Assembly (NCBI RefSeq): GCF_001311845.1
Contig: NZ_BBCC01000044.1
Coordinates: 1-36,428, forward strand
Direction: 5' to 3'
Length of the DNA stretch: 36,428 nt
From: Desulfosarcina cetonica JCM 12296
GTDB taxonomy: Bacteria > Desulfobacterota > Desulfobacteria > Desulfobacterales > Desulfosarcinaceae
In this document: one piece after another, positions 1 to 8,970 of the stretch
Layout of the letters: every line of letters starts with the position of its first letter
Position numbering within the stretch: the first letter of the stretch is position 1
Program-made: the position numbers and the translations under genes
Notes under the pieces: model-generated
What the model was told of the DNA's origin: nothing
The model's database searches: none
Seen by the model: only the letters and a program-made list of their open reading frames with translations

Positions 1-200
1 CTGCGCCGGAAGGTGACGTAGACGTGTTCACCCTCGCCGCAGGTGGCGTAGGGCAGGCGCTCCTCGACGATGAAGTGCGCCGGCGTGGCCTTGATGGTAC
101 CGCCGATGCCGGGCAGGCCATCGGTGGCAAAGGGCAGGGCATTTACCATCGCCATAGCGATCGCGGCCCGATCGTCGCTTTGCAGGGGGCTGTCGTTCAC
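1..200 (-). CDS. truD: tRNA pseudouridine synthase TruD, N-terminal part (cut by window edge)
   Basis: The first 66 codons are visible; the rest lies beyond position 1. TruD converts U13 of tRNA-Glu to pseudouridine in the cytoplasm. The residues GGTIKATPAHFIVEE followed by CGEGEHVYV match the conserved N-terminal signature of TruD (a G-IK-P-DF-VEE block, then GEGEH). The start is taken as GTG at 198-200, because AAGGA lies nine bases upstream and the signature sits about 30 residues in. The gene follows the ammonium-transporter fusion on the same strand after about 160 bp; no clear terminator was found between them. The catalytic Asp lies outside the window, so activity cannot be judged. Confidence 0.8.
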   Translation of the reverse strand, partial: MNDSPLQSDDRAAIAMAMVNALPFATDGLPGIGGTIKATPAHFIVEERLPYATCGEGEHVYVTFRR

Positions 201-363
201 GCTGATTGATCCTTTATGAATACGTTTTTACAACGATCACCGATCCATCGTGGTTGTGCACCGATCATACACCGATTGCCGAAAAATCACAGGCCTCTTT
301 TTTTGTGGTGCTGGGGCCGGGCACAAAGCGGTATCGCGCGAAGACGCGCCGGGGCTATCCGTT

Positions 364-3300
364 TCATGGATGCCTGGCACCGACGTGCTGGGCTTCGCTC
401 CATGGCCGGGGGTTGCGGTCGTTGCCGGTTGCAACCCCTAACCGACTCAGCACCTGGCCGGCCGCCCGGGCGTCCAGGGGTTTGGAAAACAGGTATCCCT
501 GGGCGAAATCACATCCCGCTTGTCGAAGCATATCCAACTGACTGGTCTCCTCGACGCCTTCGGCGACGACGTTCACGTCGATGCTTTTGGCAAGGGTGAT
601 GATGGTCTGCACAATGCGGACATTTTCCCAATGACCGTCGCCGGAAATAAAGGAACGGTCGATTTTCAGCCCGTCAATGGGAAACCGTTGGATGTAGGAC
701 AGCGAGGAATAGCCGGTGCCGAAATCGTCGATAACGATTTCAACACCCATTTTTTTCAGATCGGCCATCACCCGGGTGACATTCCGGGCGTCGGCTATCA
801 AGCTGGATTCGGTCAGCTCGAGTTTGAGGCAACGGGGATCCAATCCCGTCTCTGCAAGGGTTTCGGCCACGACGCGCACCAGCTCGGCCTGCCGGAACTG
901 CCGGGCCGAAACGTTGACCGAAATGCTCAGCGCCTCCCGATCAATGGCGGACTCGGCCTTCCACGCCGCCATCTGCCGGCAGGCCTCCCTGAGGACATAG
1001 CGGCCGATGGCGACAATCTGGCCGCTTTCTTCGGCGACCGGGATGAACTCTGCCGGAGAAATCAGGCCACAGCGCGGGTTGTTCCAACGCACGAGGGCCT
1101 CGAAACCGACAGCCTGCCTGCTGGTGACGGCGACGATGGGTTGATAGAAGACCACCAGCTCGTCGTTGTCGATGGCCACGTGCAGTTCGCGTTCCAGCTC
1201 GTTTTCCCGCAGGACCTTGGAATGCATCTTCCAGCCAAAGACTTTGAAACGGGATTTGCCCAATGCCTTTGCACGATACATGGCAATGTCCGCGTCGCGC
1301 ATGATCGCCTCGGTGTTGTCATAGTCCCGCACCTTGATGACGATGCCCACGCTGGCCGATGAATGAATCGTGTGCCCTTCGATGACAAAGGGGCGCTTCA
1401 TTTGCGCGATGATCCGCTTGGCAATGGCGATCACTTCCCGGGGATGCCGGTAATCCTCCACGACGATGCCGAATTCGTCACCCCCCAGGCGGGCCACGCT
1501 ATCGATGGATCGGATGCATCCCTGGATTCGCCTGGCCACCTCGATCAGGAATCGGTCGCCCACTTGATGGCCCAGGGTGTCGTTGATGGATTTGAAGCGG
1601 TCCATGTCCAGCATCATCGCGGCAAAGGCGAATTGGCTGTTCCGGGCCTGGCGCTGGATGGCCAGGTTCAACCTTTCGAAGAACCGTGCCCGGTTGGGAA
1701 GCCCGGTCAGGGCGTCGTGAAAGGCCTGGTGGGCGAGCTGGGCTTCAAAGGTCTTGCGCGGGGTGATGTCGCTGTAAATATAGTAAATACCTTCTGCCTG
1801 GCCAGCGACCTGGATGGGATAGACCACCATGGATACGTGAATCATGCGGCCGAATTTGTCTCTGCGCACGGTCTCACGGTTAATGGTGCTTCCGTTCATC
1901 ACCGTGTTGAGAAACGTTTGTGCGTCCTGTTTCAGATGGTCGGGGACGAGGAGATCGATGTCCGGGTTCCCATCCATCTCATCCACCACATACCCGAAAA
2001 GTGTTGTGAACGCCCGGTTGGCATCCACGACACGATCGCTCGGGTCGACCAGCAGGATTCCCAGTGGAGAGGAATCGAACAGCTCGCGGAACAGGCGTTG
2101 CTGGCGCGCCAGGGCGGTAATGACATGGTTGTAGCGCCGGGCGATCTGCCCCACCTCGGTGAATGGCTCCACGGGAACGCGCATTGAGAAATCCCCGGTC
2201 CGGGCATGATGGCCCATGGCTTCAAAAAGATCGTGCAGTTCCGTGCTGACCCCATGTTCGGAAACGTTCAGGCCATTTCTTTCCTCTTTCACGCTCACCC
2301 GCATGGGCCATACCCGGTTGATGTCGCGGATAATCAGGTAGGGCAGGAGAAAGGCGATCACGAAAGCCGCGAGGACCCCTTCCGTTTGTACCCCCAATTG
2401 GCTCCAGAATCCCAGGCCGGTACCGGTCATCTGCCCGTCACCAAAAAACGCCACCGCCAGGGTGCCCCAGATGCCGCATCCCAGGTGCACGGGAACGGCA
2501 CCGACGGCGTCATCCACCCGAAAGCGGAGAAGGACCGCTTCCATGAAAACGCAAACCAGACCGGCGATGGCGCCGATGATGGCCGCATGGGCCGTATGAA
2601 CACAGTGGCAATTGGCCGTGATGGCCACCAAACCGCCGAGGGAACCGTTGATCAGCGCCGTCACTTTGGGCAAGCCGGTCCGCCACCAGACGATGAACAG
2701 GGATGTTGCCGCGCCGGTGCCCGCAGCCAGGGTGGTTCTGGCAATGATGCCCGGCACTCTGGCATCCAGGGCCAGTGTTGACCCGCCATTGAAACCGAAC
2801 CAGCCGAACCACAGCAGCATCACACCAAGGATGGAGAGCGGGAGGTTGAAGGCCGTAATTTCCCGGGGTGGACCGTTTCTGGGAAAACGGCCGGTTCGCG
2901 GGCCGATGACCAGGAGCGCGGCAAGCGCCACCCAGCCGCCCACGCTGTGAACCACTGTGGAACCGGCAAAATCCACGAAGCCGCGACGGCCCAGCCAGCC
3001 GGTGAGCGTGCCGGTTTCCAGGCCGTTCCAAGCCCAGTGACCGAACACCGGATAGATGAGCATCGAGAGCAGGCTGGCCACGATCAGGTAAGCGGAAAAG
3101 GGCATCCGCTCGGCCACGGCGCCTGAAAAAATAGTGGTGGCGGTGCCGCAGAACATGACCTGGAAAAAGAAAAAAGACACGGCAAAGGGGGATTGTTCGA
3201 AGGAAAAAAAATAGCCGTTGAGGCCAACCCAACCCAAATGGGTCGTGCCGAACATGAGGGCATAGCCGGCGACCCAGAAGCCCACCACCGAAAAACAGAA

Positions 3301-3447
3301 ATCGGCAAGGTTTTTGACCGCGACGTTGATGGAATTTTTTGACCGTGTCAATCCCGATTCCAGGCACATGAATCCGGGCTGCATGAGAAACACCAGACTC
3401 GCTGAAAAAAGTATCCAAAAGATGTCCATTGAGGTGACGGTGTGCAT
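364..3447 (-). CDS. Ammonium transporter-like sensor fused to HAMP-like, PAS, GGDEF and EAL domains
   Basis: A protein of about 1027 aa, predicted to sense or move ammonium and control cyclic-di-GMP. Residues about 7-390 form an Amt/MEP/Rh channel: LESGLTRSKN, SGAVAERMPFSAYL and WFGWFGFNGGS are family signatures, and both pore histidines are present (TVVHSVGG and VPVHLGCG). The Amt C-terminal NVSEHGVSTE motif leads into a HAMP-like linker, then a PAS domain (about 457-567), GGDEF (about 577-747) and EAL (about 757-997). GGDEF is intact with an RSID inhibitory site five residues before it. The EAL domain keeps EALVRW, DDFGTG and the KIDRSF lysine. Both activities could therefore be real. ATG at 3447 is preferred: 43 further upstream codons are open but lack Amt similarity. 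Amt-GGDEF proteins are known as ammonium transceptors; direction of the output here is unknown. Confidence 0.88.
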   Translation of the reverse strand: MHTVTSMDIFWILFSASLVFLMQPGFMCLESGLTRSKNSINVAVKNLADFCFSVVGFWVAGYALMFGTTHLGWVGLNGYFFSFEQSPFAVSFFFFQVMFCGTATTIFSGAVAERMPFSAYLIVASLLSMLIYPVFGHWAWNGLETGTLTGWLGRRGFVDFAGSTVVHSVGGWVALAALLVIGPRTGRFPRNGPPREITAFNLPLSILGVMLLWFGWFGFNGGSTLALDARVPGIIARTTLAAGTGAATSLFIVWWRTGLPKVTALINGSLGGLVAITANCHCVHTAHAAIIGAIAGLVCVFMEAVLLRFRVDDAVGAVPVHLGCGIWGTLAVAFFGDGQMTGTGLGFWSQLGVQTEGVLAAFVIAFLLPYLIIRDINRVWPMRVSVKEERNGLNVSEHGVSTELHDLFEAMGHHARTGDFSMRVPVEPFTEVGQIARRYNHVITALARQQRLFRELFDSSPLGILLVDPSDRVVDANRAFTTLFGYVVDEMDGNPDIDLLVPDHLKQDAQTFLNTVMNGSTINRETVRRDKFGRMIHVSMVVYPIQVAGQAEGIYYIYSDITPRKTFEAQLAHQAFHDALTGLPNRARFFERLNLAIQRQARNSQFAFAAMMLDMDRFKSINDTLGHQVGDRFLIEVARRIQGCIRSIDSVARLGGDEFGIVVEDYRHPREVIAIAKRIIAQMKRPFVIEGHTIHSSASVGIVIKVRDYDNTEAIMRDADIAMYRAKALGKSRFKVFGWKMHSKVLRENELERELHVAIDNDELVVFYQPIVAVTSRQAVGFEALVRWNNPRCGLISPAEFIPVAEESGQIVAIGRYVLREACRQMAAWKAESAIDREALSISVNVSARQFRQAELVRVVAETLAETGLDPRCLKLELTESSLIADARNVTRVMADLKKMGVEIVIDDFGTGYSSLSYIQRFPIDGLKIDRSFISGDGHWENVRIVQTIITLAKSIDVNVVAEGVEETSQLDMLRQAGCDFAQGYLFSKPLDARAAGQVLSRLGVATGNDRNPRPWSEAQHVGARHP

Positions 3448-3659
3448 GGGAGAGTTCCGCTCCGCTTCAATTTTTTCGTACGCAATCCAGTTTGGAAAGG
3501 TTGTTATCGGCAGGTGGGGGATGGATCTGTACCAAAATAATTGCGGATTTGAAAGCAATGCCTTGCGCTTATACATTTTTGTAAAAAACGGATGGCATCA
3601 TTGGTGGCATGGGTACCGTCTTATGGCGACGGGAACACGGGGCGGTGGATACCCTCCTG

Positions 3660-4409
3660 TCAGGGCTGTTGGCGCATCCGGCGATACTGCAGGTAAAGGA
3701 GCGTGCCGCCCCAGGCTAGGGCCAGCAGAATCAGCAGGCTGCCAAGTCCGTGGGAGAGGCGCGCGATGGTGTGGTCCATGCGGATCAAACCGGTTTCGCG
3801 CAGGATGAATTCCCAGTCGTGGAAACCGTACGGGCTGTGCTTGCCCACGTTACCGCCCAACAGGGGCAGGCTCAGGGCGCGGGCGTCATCGATGTAGGGG
3901 GCCAGGTCGATGAAGTTCTGGCCGGTCCACCACAGGGCGAACGATCCGGCAAAGGGGTCGCGGGTTTTGATCAGGAAGACCACCAGGCAGATCAGCGGCA
4001 TGAGCACCTGCATCAGACTGCCTCCGAGGGAGGTCATCAGGCGGCCGAAGGGGCGGAAGAAAATATGCCCGGCCTCGTGGAAGGGCAGGTTGACCAGATG
4101 CCAGATACTCTGCAGGGATGTTTCGGCATCGATGCCGGCGACGATGAATTTGATCCCCCATAGCAGGATACCCGCCAGCACCAGGCACCTGAAGCCCCAC
4201 GCCACGGGATTGATCTCGGCCGGCAGATGAAACAACAGGGCCTCCACCCAGTTGTCGGGTGAGGCATCGTTATCGTCCGGCACCGCCATTCCCGCCGGTG
4301 GTGGTGCCGTTTGCCGGTCGCGCCATTTGGCGAAAACGATGCCGCAGTTCGGGCATTCACTGTTTGTCGAGTCCTGGGGATAGCCGCACTTGGGACAATC
4401 CATCCGCAT
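3660..4409 (-). CDS. Zinc-ribbon membrane protein with HEAGH metalloprotease-like motif
   Basis: A protein of 249 aa. It begins with a zinc ribbon (CPKCG and CPNCG, residues about 5-23), then a polar linker and several hydrophobic segments. HEAGH at about residue 110 sits beside a membrane segment and fits the HExxH zinc site of site-2 (M50-type) proteases. A later APYIDDA stretch could supply the third ligand, though the usual NxxPxxxxDG motif is not seen. Inferred role: an inner-membrane protease or a degenerate relative; no substrate is indicated. ATG at 4409 and at 4403 are both possible; AGGAG is four bases before the first and about nine before the second, so the second may be real. It precedes the ammonium-transporter fusion on the same strand by 212 bp. 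Confidence 0.6.
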   Translation of the reverse strand: MRMDCPKCGYPQDSTNSECPNCGIVFAKWRDRQTAPPPAGMAVPDDNDASPDNWVEALLFHLPAEINPVAWGFRCLVLAGILLWGIKFIVAGIDAETSLQSIWHLVNLPFHEAGHIFFRPFGRLMTSLGGSLMQVLMPLICLVVFLIKTRDPFAGSFALWWTGQNFIDLAPYIDDARALSLPLLGGNVGKHSPYGFHDWEFILRETGLIRMDHTIARLSHGLGSLLILLALAWGGTLLYLQYRRMRQQP

Positions 4410-4504
4410 CCCTCTCCTTCATCCCTCCGACGCAACAGTTCGGCGGCGTCGCCGTGGTCGTTACTTCCCCTAAAAACCTTCCGCCTACAGCCTATTCCCC
4501 TGCG

Positions 4505-5872
4505 TCATAGCAGACTGATGGCCAGCTCCGAGAGTTCGCTGCGCTCGCCCTTCTCCAGGGTGATGTGGGTGTAGAGGTGTTGGCCCTTCATTTTCTCGAT
4601 AAGGTAGCTGAGACCGTTGCTCTGGCTGTCCAGGTAGGGATGGTCGATCTGGTAGATGTCACCGGTGAGGACGATCTTGGTGCCTTCGCCGGCCCGGGTG
4701 ATGATGGTTTTGACTTCATGGGGCGTCAGGTTCTGAGCCTCATCGACGATGAAGAAGACCTTCACGATGCTTCGGCCGCGGATATAGGAGAGCGGGGTGA
4801 TAATGATCTTTTCCTCTTCGAGCATCTCCTTGACCCGCCGGCCACCACCGTTGCCGTTGCCGTCGGCAGCCCTGCCGGCCCTGCTGTTCTGGCTGTTCTC
4901 GATGACCGCCAGATTGTCGTAAAGGGGCTGCATGTACGGGTCCAGCTTGGATTGGATGTCTCCGGGCAGAAAGCCGATATCCTTGTTGCTTAAGGGAACC
5001 GACGGCCGGGAAATGAAGATCTGGCGGTAGTGGCGTCGTTTTTCCAGGGCGGCGGCCAGGGCCAGAAGGGTTTTACCCGTGCCGGCCTTTCCGGTGATGG
5101 TGACCAGGGGAATGTCGGGGTTGGTCAGCGCATCCACGGCAAAGCACTGCTCGGCGTTGCGCGGCCGGATGCCGTAGCAGGGCTGGGTATCGACCCGGTG
5201 AATGGTTCCGGTTTGGGGCAGGAATACGCCCAGGGCGGATTTGCTGCCGTTTTTCATCACCAGGTATTCATTGGCCAATAGCGGCGTGGCCAGATCCAGC
5301 GTCGCGGCGTCCAGTTGGCCGGGTTTGGCCCACAGTTGATCGATGACGGCCGTGGGAATGTCTTCCACCACCCGGGCCCCCTTGTAGATGTCTGCCGGCG
5401 ACTGAACCCGATCCGTGTTGTAATCCTGGGCCATCAGACCGATGGATTTGGCCTTCATGCGCAGGTTGACATCCTTGGTAACCAGGATGACACGCTCGAA
5501 GGCGTTCTCACAGGCGATGTGATAGGCGGCATTGAGAATGTGGTGGTCCGGCTTGTCCGGTGAGAAGTTGGGTTTGAGGGTGTCGTGGAACTCCCGATCC
5601 AGGTAGACCGTGATTTTGCCTTTACCCGGGCCGATGGGCACTCCGCCGTTGAAGATCCGGTCGCCGGTAAGCCGGTCCAGTGCCCTGGCAAATTCGCGGG
5701 CGTTGCAGTTGAGGATTTCCTTGCCTTTTTTGAATCGGTCCAGTTCCTCGATCACCGCGATGGGGATCACGATGTCGTGTTCATCGAACTGGGTGATGCA
5801 GCTGCTGTCATGCAGGATGATGTTGGTATCGAGGACAAATATTTTTCGTCTGTCGGCCGACAAAGCGATCAT
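4505..5872 (-). CDS. PhoH-family ATPase with N-terminal PIN domain
   Basis: A complete protein of 455 aa with the two-domain PhoH2 (YlaK-type) arrangement. Residues about 8-140 form a PIN domain (FVLDTNIILHD, then conserved acidic residues), usually an RNase fold. Residues about 245-455 are the PhoH P-loop ATPase: Walker A GKAGTGKT, Walker B FFIVDEAQN, and LTGDIYQID near the end. Members of this family are linked to RNA unwinding and cleavage. The start is ATG at 5872 with AGGAGG four to five bases upstream. It appears monocistronic: the zinc-ribbon gene begins 95 bp downstream, and 485 bp of non-coding DNA lie upstream. Confidence 0.9.
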   Translation of the reverse strand: MIALSADRRKIFVLDTNIILHDSSCITQFDEHDIVIPIAVIEELDRFKKGKEILNCNAREFARALDRLTGDRIFNGGVPIGPGKGKITVYLDREFHDTLKPNFSPDKPDHHILNAAYHIACENAFERVILVTKDVNLRMKAKSIGLMAQDYNTDRVQSPADIYKGARVVEDIPTAVIDQLWAKPGQLDAATLDLATPLLANEYLVMKNGSKSALGVFLPQTGTIHRVDTQPCYGIRPRNAEQCFAVDALTNPDIPLVTITGKAGTGKTLLALAAALEKRRHYRQIFISRPSVPLSNKDIGFLPGDIQSKLDPYMQPLYDNLAVIENSQNSRAGRAADGNGNGGGRRVKEMLEEEKIIITPLSYIRGRSIVKVFFIVDEAQNLTPHEVKTIITRAGEGTKIVLTGDIYQIDHPYLDSQSNGLSYLIEKMKGQHLYTHITLEKGERSELSELAISLL

Positions 5873-6357
5873 CGCACCTCCTGAGGGTCATGGGGCATTT
5901 GTGCGGGCTCAGCCTTCCAGGGGAAGGGGGGGAGGATCACCGGACACCATTGGAAAAAGTGTACCGGAACCGTTGGATAACGCTGCGGAGAAAGTGCCGC
6001 AGGAGGGTGGACCAGGGAAAGGTATGCCTTCGATTGAGCCATTCGGTGACGGTTCGGGTTAAGGGATTAAAATACTTAGATGTACAACATATAGCATGCA
6101 GGTCATGGAGGGGCAACAATATATTTGATCAAGCCACGGCATGCGGCGTCTCCCTTCAAAGCGTTATAGGTAAATATTGATGCGGTTGTCCTTTTGGTTT
6201 ATAAAACAAAACACAATGGTTTCGGAGTGGTATACGGCCTGTTGACGGCTCGGCGCCTGTCGGCGGCCCATTCCTTCGAGGCCATGCTGATCGGCGACTA
6301 TGCCGCTCGATGGTTAGATTTTGATGAGGGAGATCCAAACTTGAAAAAGGAGGGCGT
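5873..6357. other. Intergenic region without a recognisable gene
   Basis: 485 bases separate the divergent phoH-like and fmdB-like genes. Reading frames here are short and show no protein similarity I recognise. The stretch around 6055-6200 is much richer in A+T than the flanking genes, as expected for promoter DNA, but I could not assign a convincing -35/-10 pair. A strong AGGAGG precedes the fmdB start. Confidence 0.5.
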
Positions 6358-6606
6358 ATGCCACTTTTCGATTATTTGTGTGCCGATTGCGGCCATGTAT
6401 CGGAAATTTTGGTGTTTTCGGAGAAGAGCAGCGTTGTTTGCCCGCAATGTGGCGGCAGCAGCCTGAAAAAAATGATGTCGGCCCATTCCTCTTTGTCGGG
6501 GACGTCTTCGAACGCCCTGCCCGGTCCTGGTGATACGGCCTGCTGTGGGTCCTCGCCGGGACACGCCGGCTGCGCTGGTCCGGGCAGTTGCTGTGGCAAG
6601 GCCTGA
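6358..6606 (+). CDS. FmdB-family zinc-ribbon protein
   Basis: A small protein of 82 aa. It starts MPLFDYLCADCGH and has a second CPQCGG at about residue 33; this CxxC-CxxC ribbon and the MPxYDYxCxxCG opening define the FmdB zinc-ribbon family, proposed as small regulatory or metal-handling proteins. The C-terminal third is Gly/Ser/Cys-rich (TACCG, AGCAG and SCCG), which is common in this family and could bind further metal. AGGAGG lies about four bases before the ATG. The gene ends exactly where structured repeat copy 1 begins and converges on the radical SAM gene. Confidence 0.85.
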   Translation: MPLFDYLCADCGHVSEILVFSEKSSVVCPQCGGSSLKKMMSAHSSLSGTSSNALPGPGDTACCGSSPGHAGCAGPGSCCGKA

Positions 6607-6755
6607 TGAACGCGTAAAAAGTCGCATTTCCGACGGATTCGTAAAAAGCCCGAGATCAAGGCTTGCGAATCCGGAGGAATGAGGCGTACTGAGCGTACGC
6701 CGCAGTGACGAAGGGTGAAGCGTAACGCCGATATCGGGCTTTTTACGAATCCGTC
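6605..6755. repeat. Structured dispersed repeat, copy 1
   Basis: Two 26-base arms (6632-6657 and 6730-6755) are inverted repeats with 25 of 26 positions pairing. Inside lies a second hairpin, GGCGTAC (6683-6689) with GTACGCC (6695-6701). A left flank from 6605 (GATGAACGC, then GTAAAAAGTC) is also shared with the other copies. The element fills the gap between the convergent fmdB and radical SAM genes. It carries no coding frame. It could act as a bidirectional transcription barrier, a 3'-end stabiliser, or a REP-like non-autonomous mobile element. Confidence 0.9.
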
Positions 6756-6776
6756 AAGGCTTGATCGTTCGGTTGC

Positions 6777-8515
6777 TTACGGCACCCGACCCGTCAAGCG
6801 GCTCAGGCGCTGGGCCCATGTCTGCGCCGCCGTTTGGTCGGCCATCAGGCGGCAGCAATGGACCAATTGCTCCACGGCCTGGGGGTGGTCGCCAAACCCC
6901 TCCAGGCGTTGGCGGGCCTCCTGAAAACGATTCAGGCGCATCAGGCTGTGGGCCAGGGCCATGTGCAGGTCCACACTGCTCTGGTGGTGCCGGATGCCTT
7001 TTTCCAGGATATCGATCGACGCCTCGAAGCGGCACTGGTGTTGATAGACCAATCCCAACCCCCAGAAAGCCCGATGGTCGGGGTGATACCGCAAGGCGCG
7101 CTCGAAGAGCGCCACGGCGGTGACCAGGGTTTCCTTGATCAACGGGTTGTTGGCATAATCCCCGTGACTGAAGGTCAGCGCCAGGCGTGAGAGGAAATCG
7201 GCGTGAAAGGGGTAGAGTTCGGGATCGTCGACCAACTCGATCTCGCGGGCGAAACGCGACAACTGGCTGAAGAAGCCCTCCCGCAGGCGCCTGCCAAAAT
7301 CCAATACCTGCTGCTGGCTCAAGGTCTCATCGGTTTCGAAATAGAGAATGTCCTCGATGCGGTTCAGCCAGATCTCGTCACTGGTGCCGGTCCGCTGTTT
7401 ATGCGCCTCGTAAAGGGCGGTCCCGGGAAACAGGTCCAGGATGTAGAAAATGGCCGCCAGCGGACGGATGCGTTCGATCAGAGCCAGACTTTCGTCGATG
7501 GTCCGGTCCGATTCGCCGGGGCCCCATAGATGAAATAGGCCCTGGCCATGATGCCGGTCCGATGGGTCAGGTCGAAGGCTCGGCAGATGTCCGTGTCGTC
7601 GATGCGTTTGCGGTACAGGTCGCGGATTTTCTGGCTGCCGCTCTCCACCCCGTAACTGATCTGGGTGCATCCGGCCCGGCGCATCCATTTGAGCATCTCC
7701 GCGTCCACGCAATCGACCCGTGAAATGGCCGCCCAGGCAATTTCGATCCGCCGTTTGAGAATCAAGCGGCAAATTTCGATCACGCGATCGCGTTGGAGGG
7801 TGAAAGTGTCGTCGGAAACGAATACGAAACTGACGCCCCGTTCCCGCAACCGTTGCAATTGGGTGACGAAATAGTCGGCGCTGTGGAACCGCACCCGCCG
7901 ATGCCAGAAGGCCGGGGACCCGCAAAAGGTGCAGTTCGAGGGGCAGCCCCGGCTCAGGGCAACGTGCTGGAAGGAGAAATAGTCGGCCGCCATGGGCAGT
8001 TGGTCCAAATCCGCCAAGGGGCGACGATCCCGGGTTTTGATCGGTTTGCCCGCCTGCCGGAACGCCAGACCGTCGATATGGGCGGGGGGCGGGTCGCCGG
8101 CGGTTTCCAAAAAACGGATCAGTTCGAGAAAACTGACTTCTCCCTCGCCCCGCACCACGTAGTCGATTTCCGGGAAATGGGTTAGAAAATGCTCCCAGAG
8201 GAAGGTGGCGCCGACACCGCCGAAAACGACCCGTGTGGCCGGATTGACCTTCTTGACCATGCGCGCGATGTCGATCCCGCCCCAGCGATTGGCGTGCAGA
8301 ATCGAAAACCCCACCACATCCGGGCGCCGCTCGCCGAGAATCTGGTAGATCCGGTGGGGGCTGCGGCCCAGGTTGTATGCGTTCAGAATCTCGACCGCGT
8401 AGCCGCTATCCCGCAATACCGCTGCGATGGAGAAGAGTCCCATGGGGATGGCGCTGATGTCCTCTTCATCCATGCGATTGTCGATAAAGTAAGGATAGAC
8501 GAGCAGAATCTTCAT
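6777..8515 (-). CDS. B12-binding radical SAM protein with C-terminal TPR-like repeats (frameshifted)
   Basis: The N-terminal part (about residues 1-140) is a cobalamin-binding fold of the kind found in BchE/HpnJ-like enzymes. The radical SAM core follows, with the cluster motif CPSNCTFC after LSRG. The last 200 residues contain TPR-like helices (ALFERALRYHPDHRAFWGLG and similar). The reading frame breaks near 7518-7525: YFIYGAP continues as GESDRTIDES in the next frame, which a single missing base in GGGGCCCC would explain. Restored length is about 579 aa. ATG at 8515 is chosen; an upstream TTG would overlap the usp stop codon. The gene follows CBS and Usp genes in a tight same-strand series. 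The substrate is unknown. Confidence 0.82.
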
Positions 8516-8523
8516 CGGTCGCT

Positions 8524-8970
8524 TCAATCGGTCTTGGGTCGAACGATCATCACCGAACAGGGAGCCTTATGGGCGATGCGTTTGGCCACGCTGCCGAACA
8601 GGACCAGCCCCATGCCGCTGAGGCCGAAGGCACCCACCACGACCAGGTCGGCGTCGGTCTCTTCGATGAAGCGGATGACTTCCGTGGATACGTGGCCGTC
8701 GCGGACCACCAGCTCGCAGTCCAGTGTGTCGGGAATGCGCTGGGCGTAGACCTCCTGCATGCGCTCATTGAGACTGACCACCAGATTTTCGTCCGGATAC
8801 TCGGGCATCACCAGGTCTGCTTCGGTCAGCATGGGATTGACCGCCGGGGGCAGAACATGCACCACATAGAGCTTGGCCCGGTATTGCTTGGCCAGGTCAA
8901 GGGCTGTCTCGAAGGCCGCTTCGGCATTGGTCGAAAAATCCGTGCAACAGACGATCTGATTAATGGTCAT
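8524..8970 (-). CDS. Universal stress protein (UspA family)
   Basis: A protein of 148 aa, a single Usp domain of usual length. It opens with ..QIVCCTDFSTNAE, has the mid-domain VVGAFG, and ends CSVMIVRPK. The ATP-binding signature G-2x-G-9x-G-S is present (GAFG, nine residues, GS), so it probably binds ATP. AAGGAG lies about eight bases before ATG at 8970. The start lies inside the end of the CBS gene (11-bp overlap), and the radical SAM gene starts nine bases after its stop, so the three are probably co-transcribed. Confidence 0.92.
   Translation of the reverse strand: MTINQIVCCTDFSTNAEAAFETALDLAKQYRAKLYVVHVLPPAVNPMLTEADLVMPEYPDENLVVSLNERMQEVYAQRIPDTLDCELVVRDGHVSTEVIRFIEETDADLVVVGAFGLSGMGLVLFGSVAKRIAHKAPCSVMIVRPKTD

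Noticed and set aside
520..2187. Two plus-strand frames of 280 and 274 codons
   Set aside because: They are opposite the intact GGDEF-EAL and PAS parts of the ammonium-transporter fusion.
3448..3576. Extension of the ammonium-transporter fusion by 43 codons upstream
   Set aside because: The extra residues do not match the Amt N-terminus; ATG at 3447 brings the first membrane segment near the start.
3448..3659. Sigma-54 promoter for the ammonium-transporter gene
   Set aside because: No TGGC-N8-TTGC pattern was found on the minus strand in this gap.
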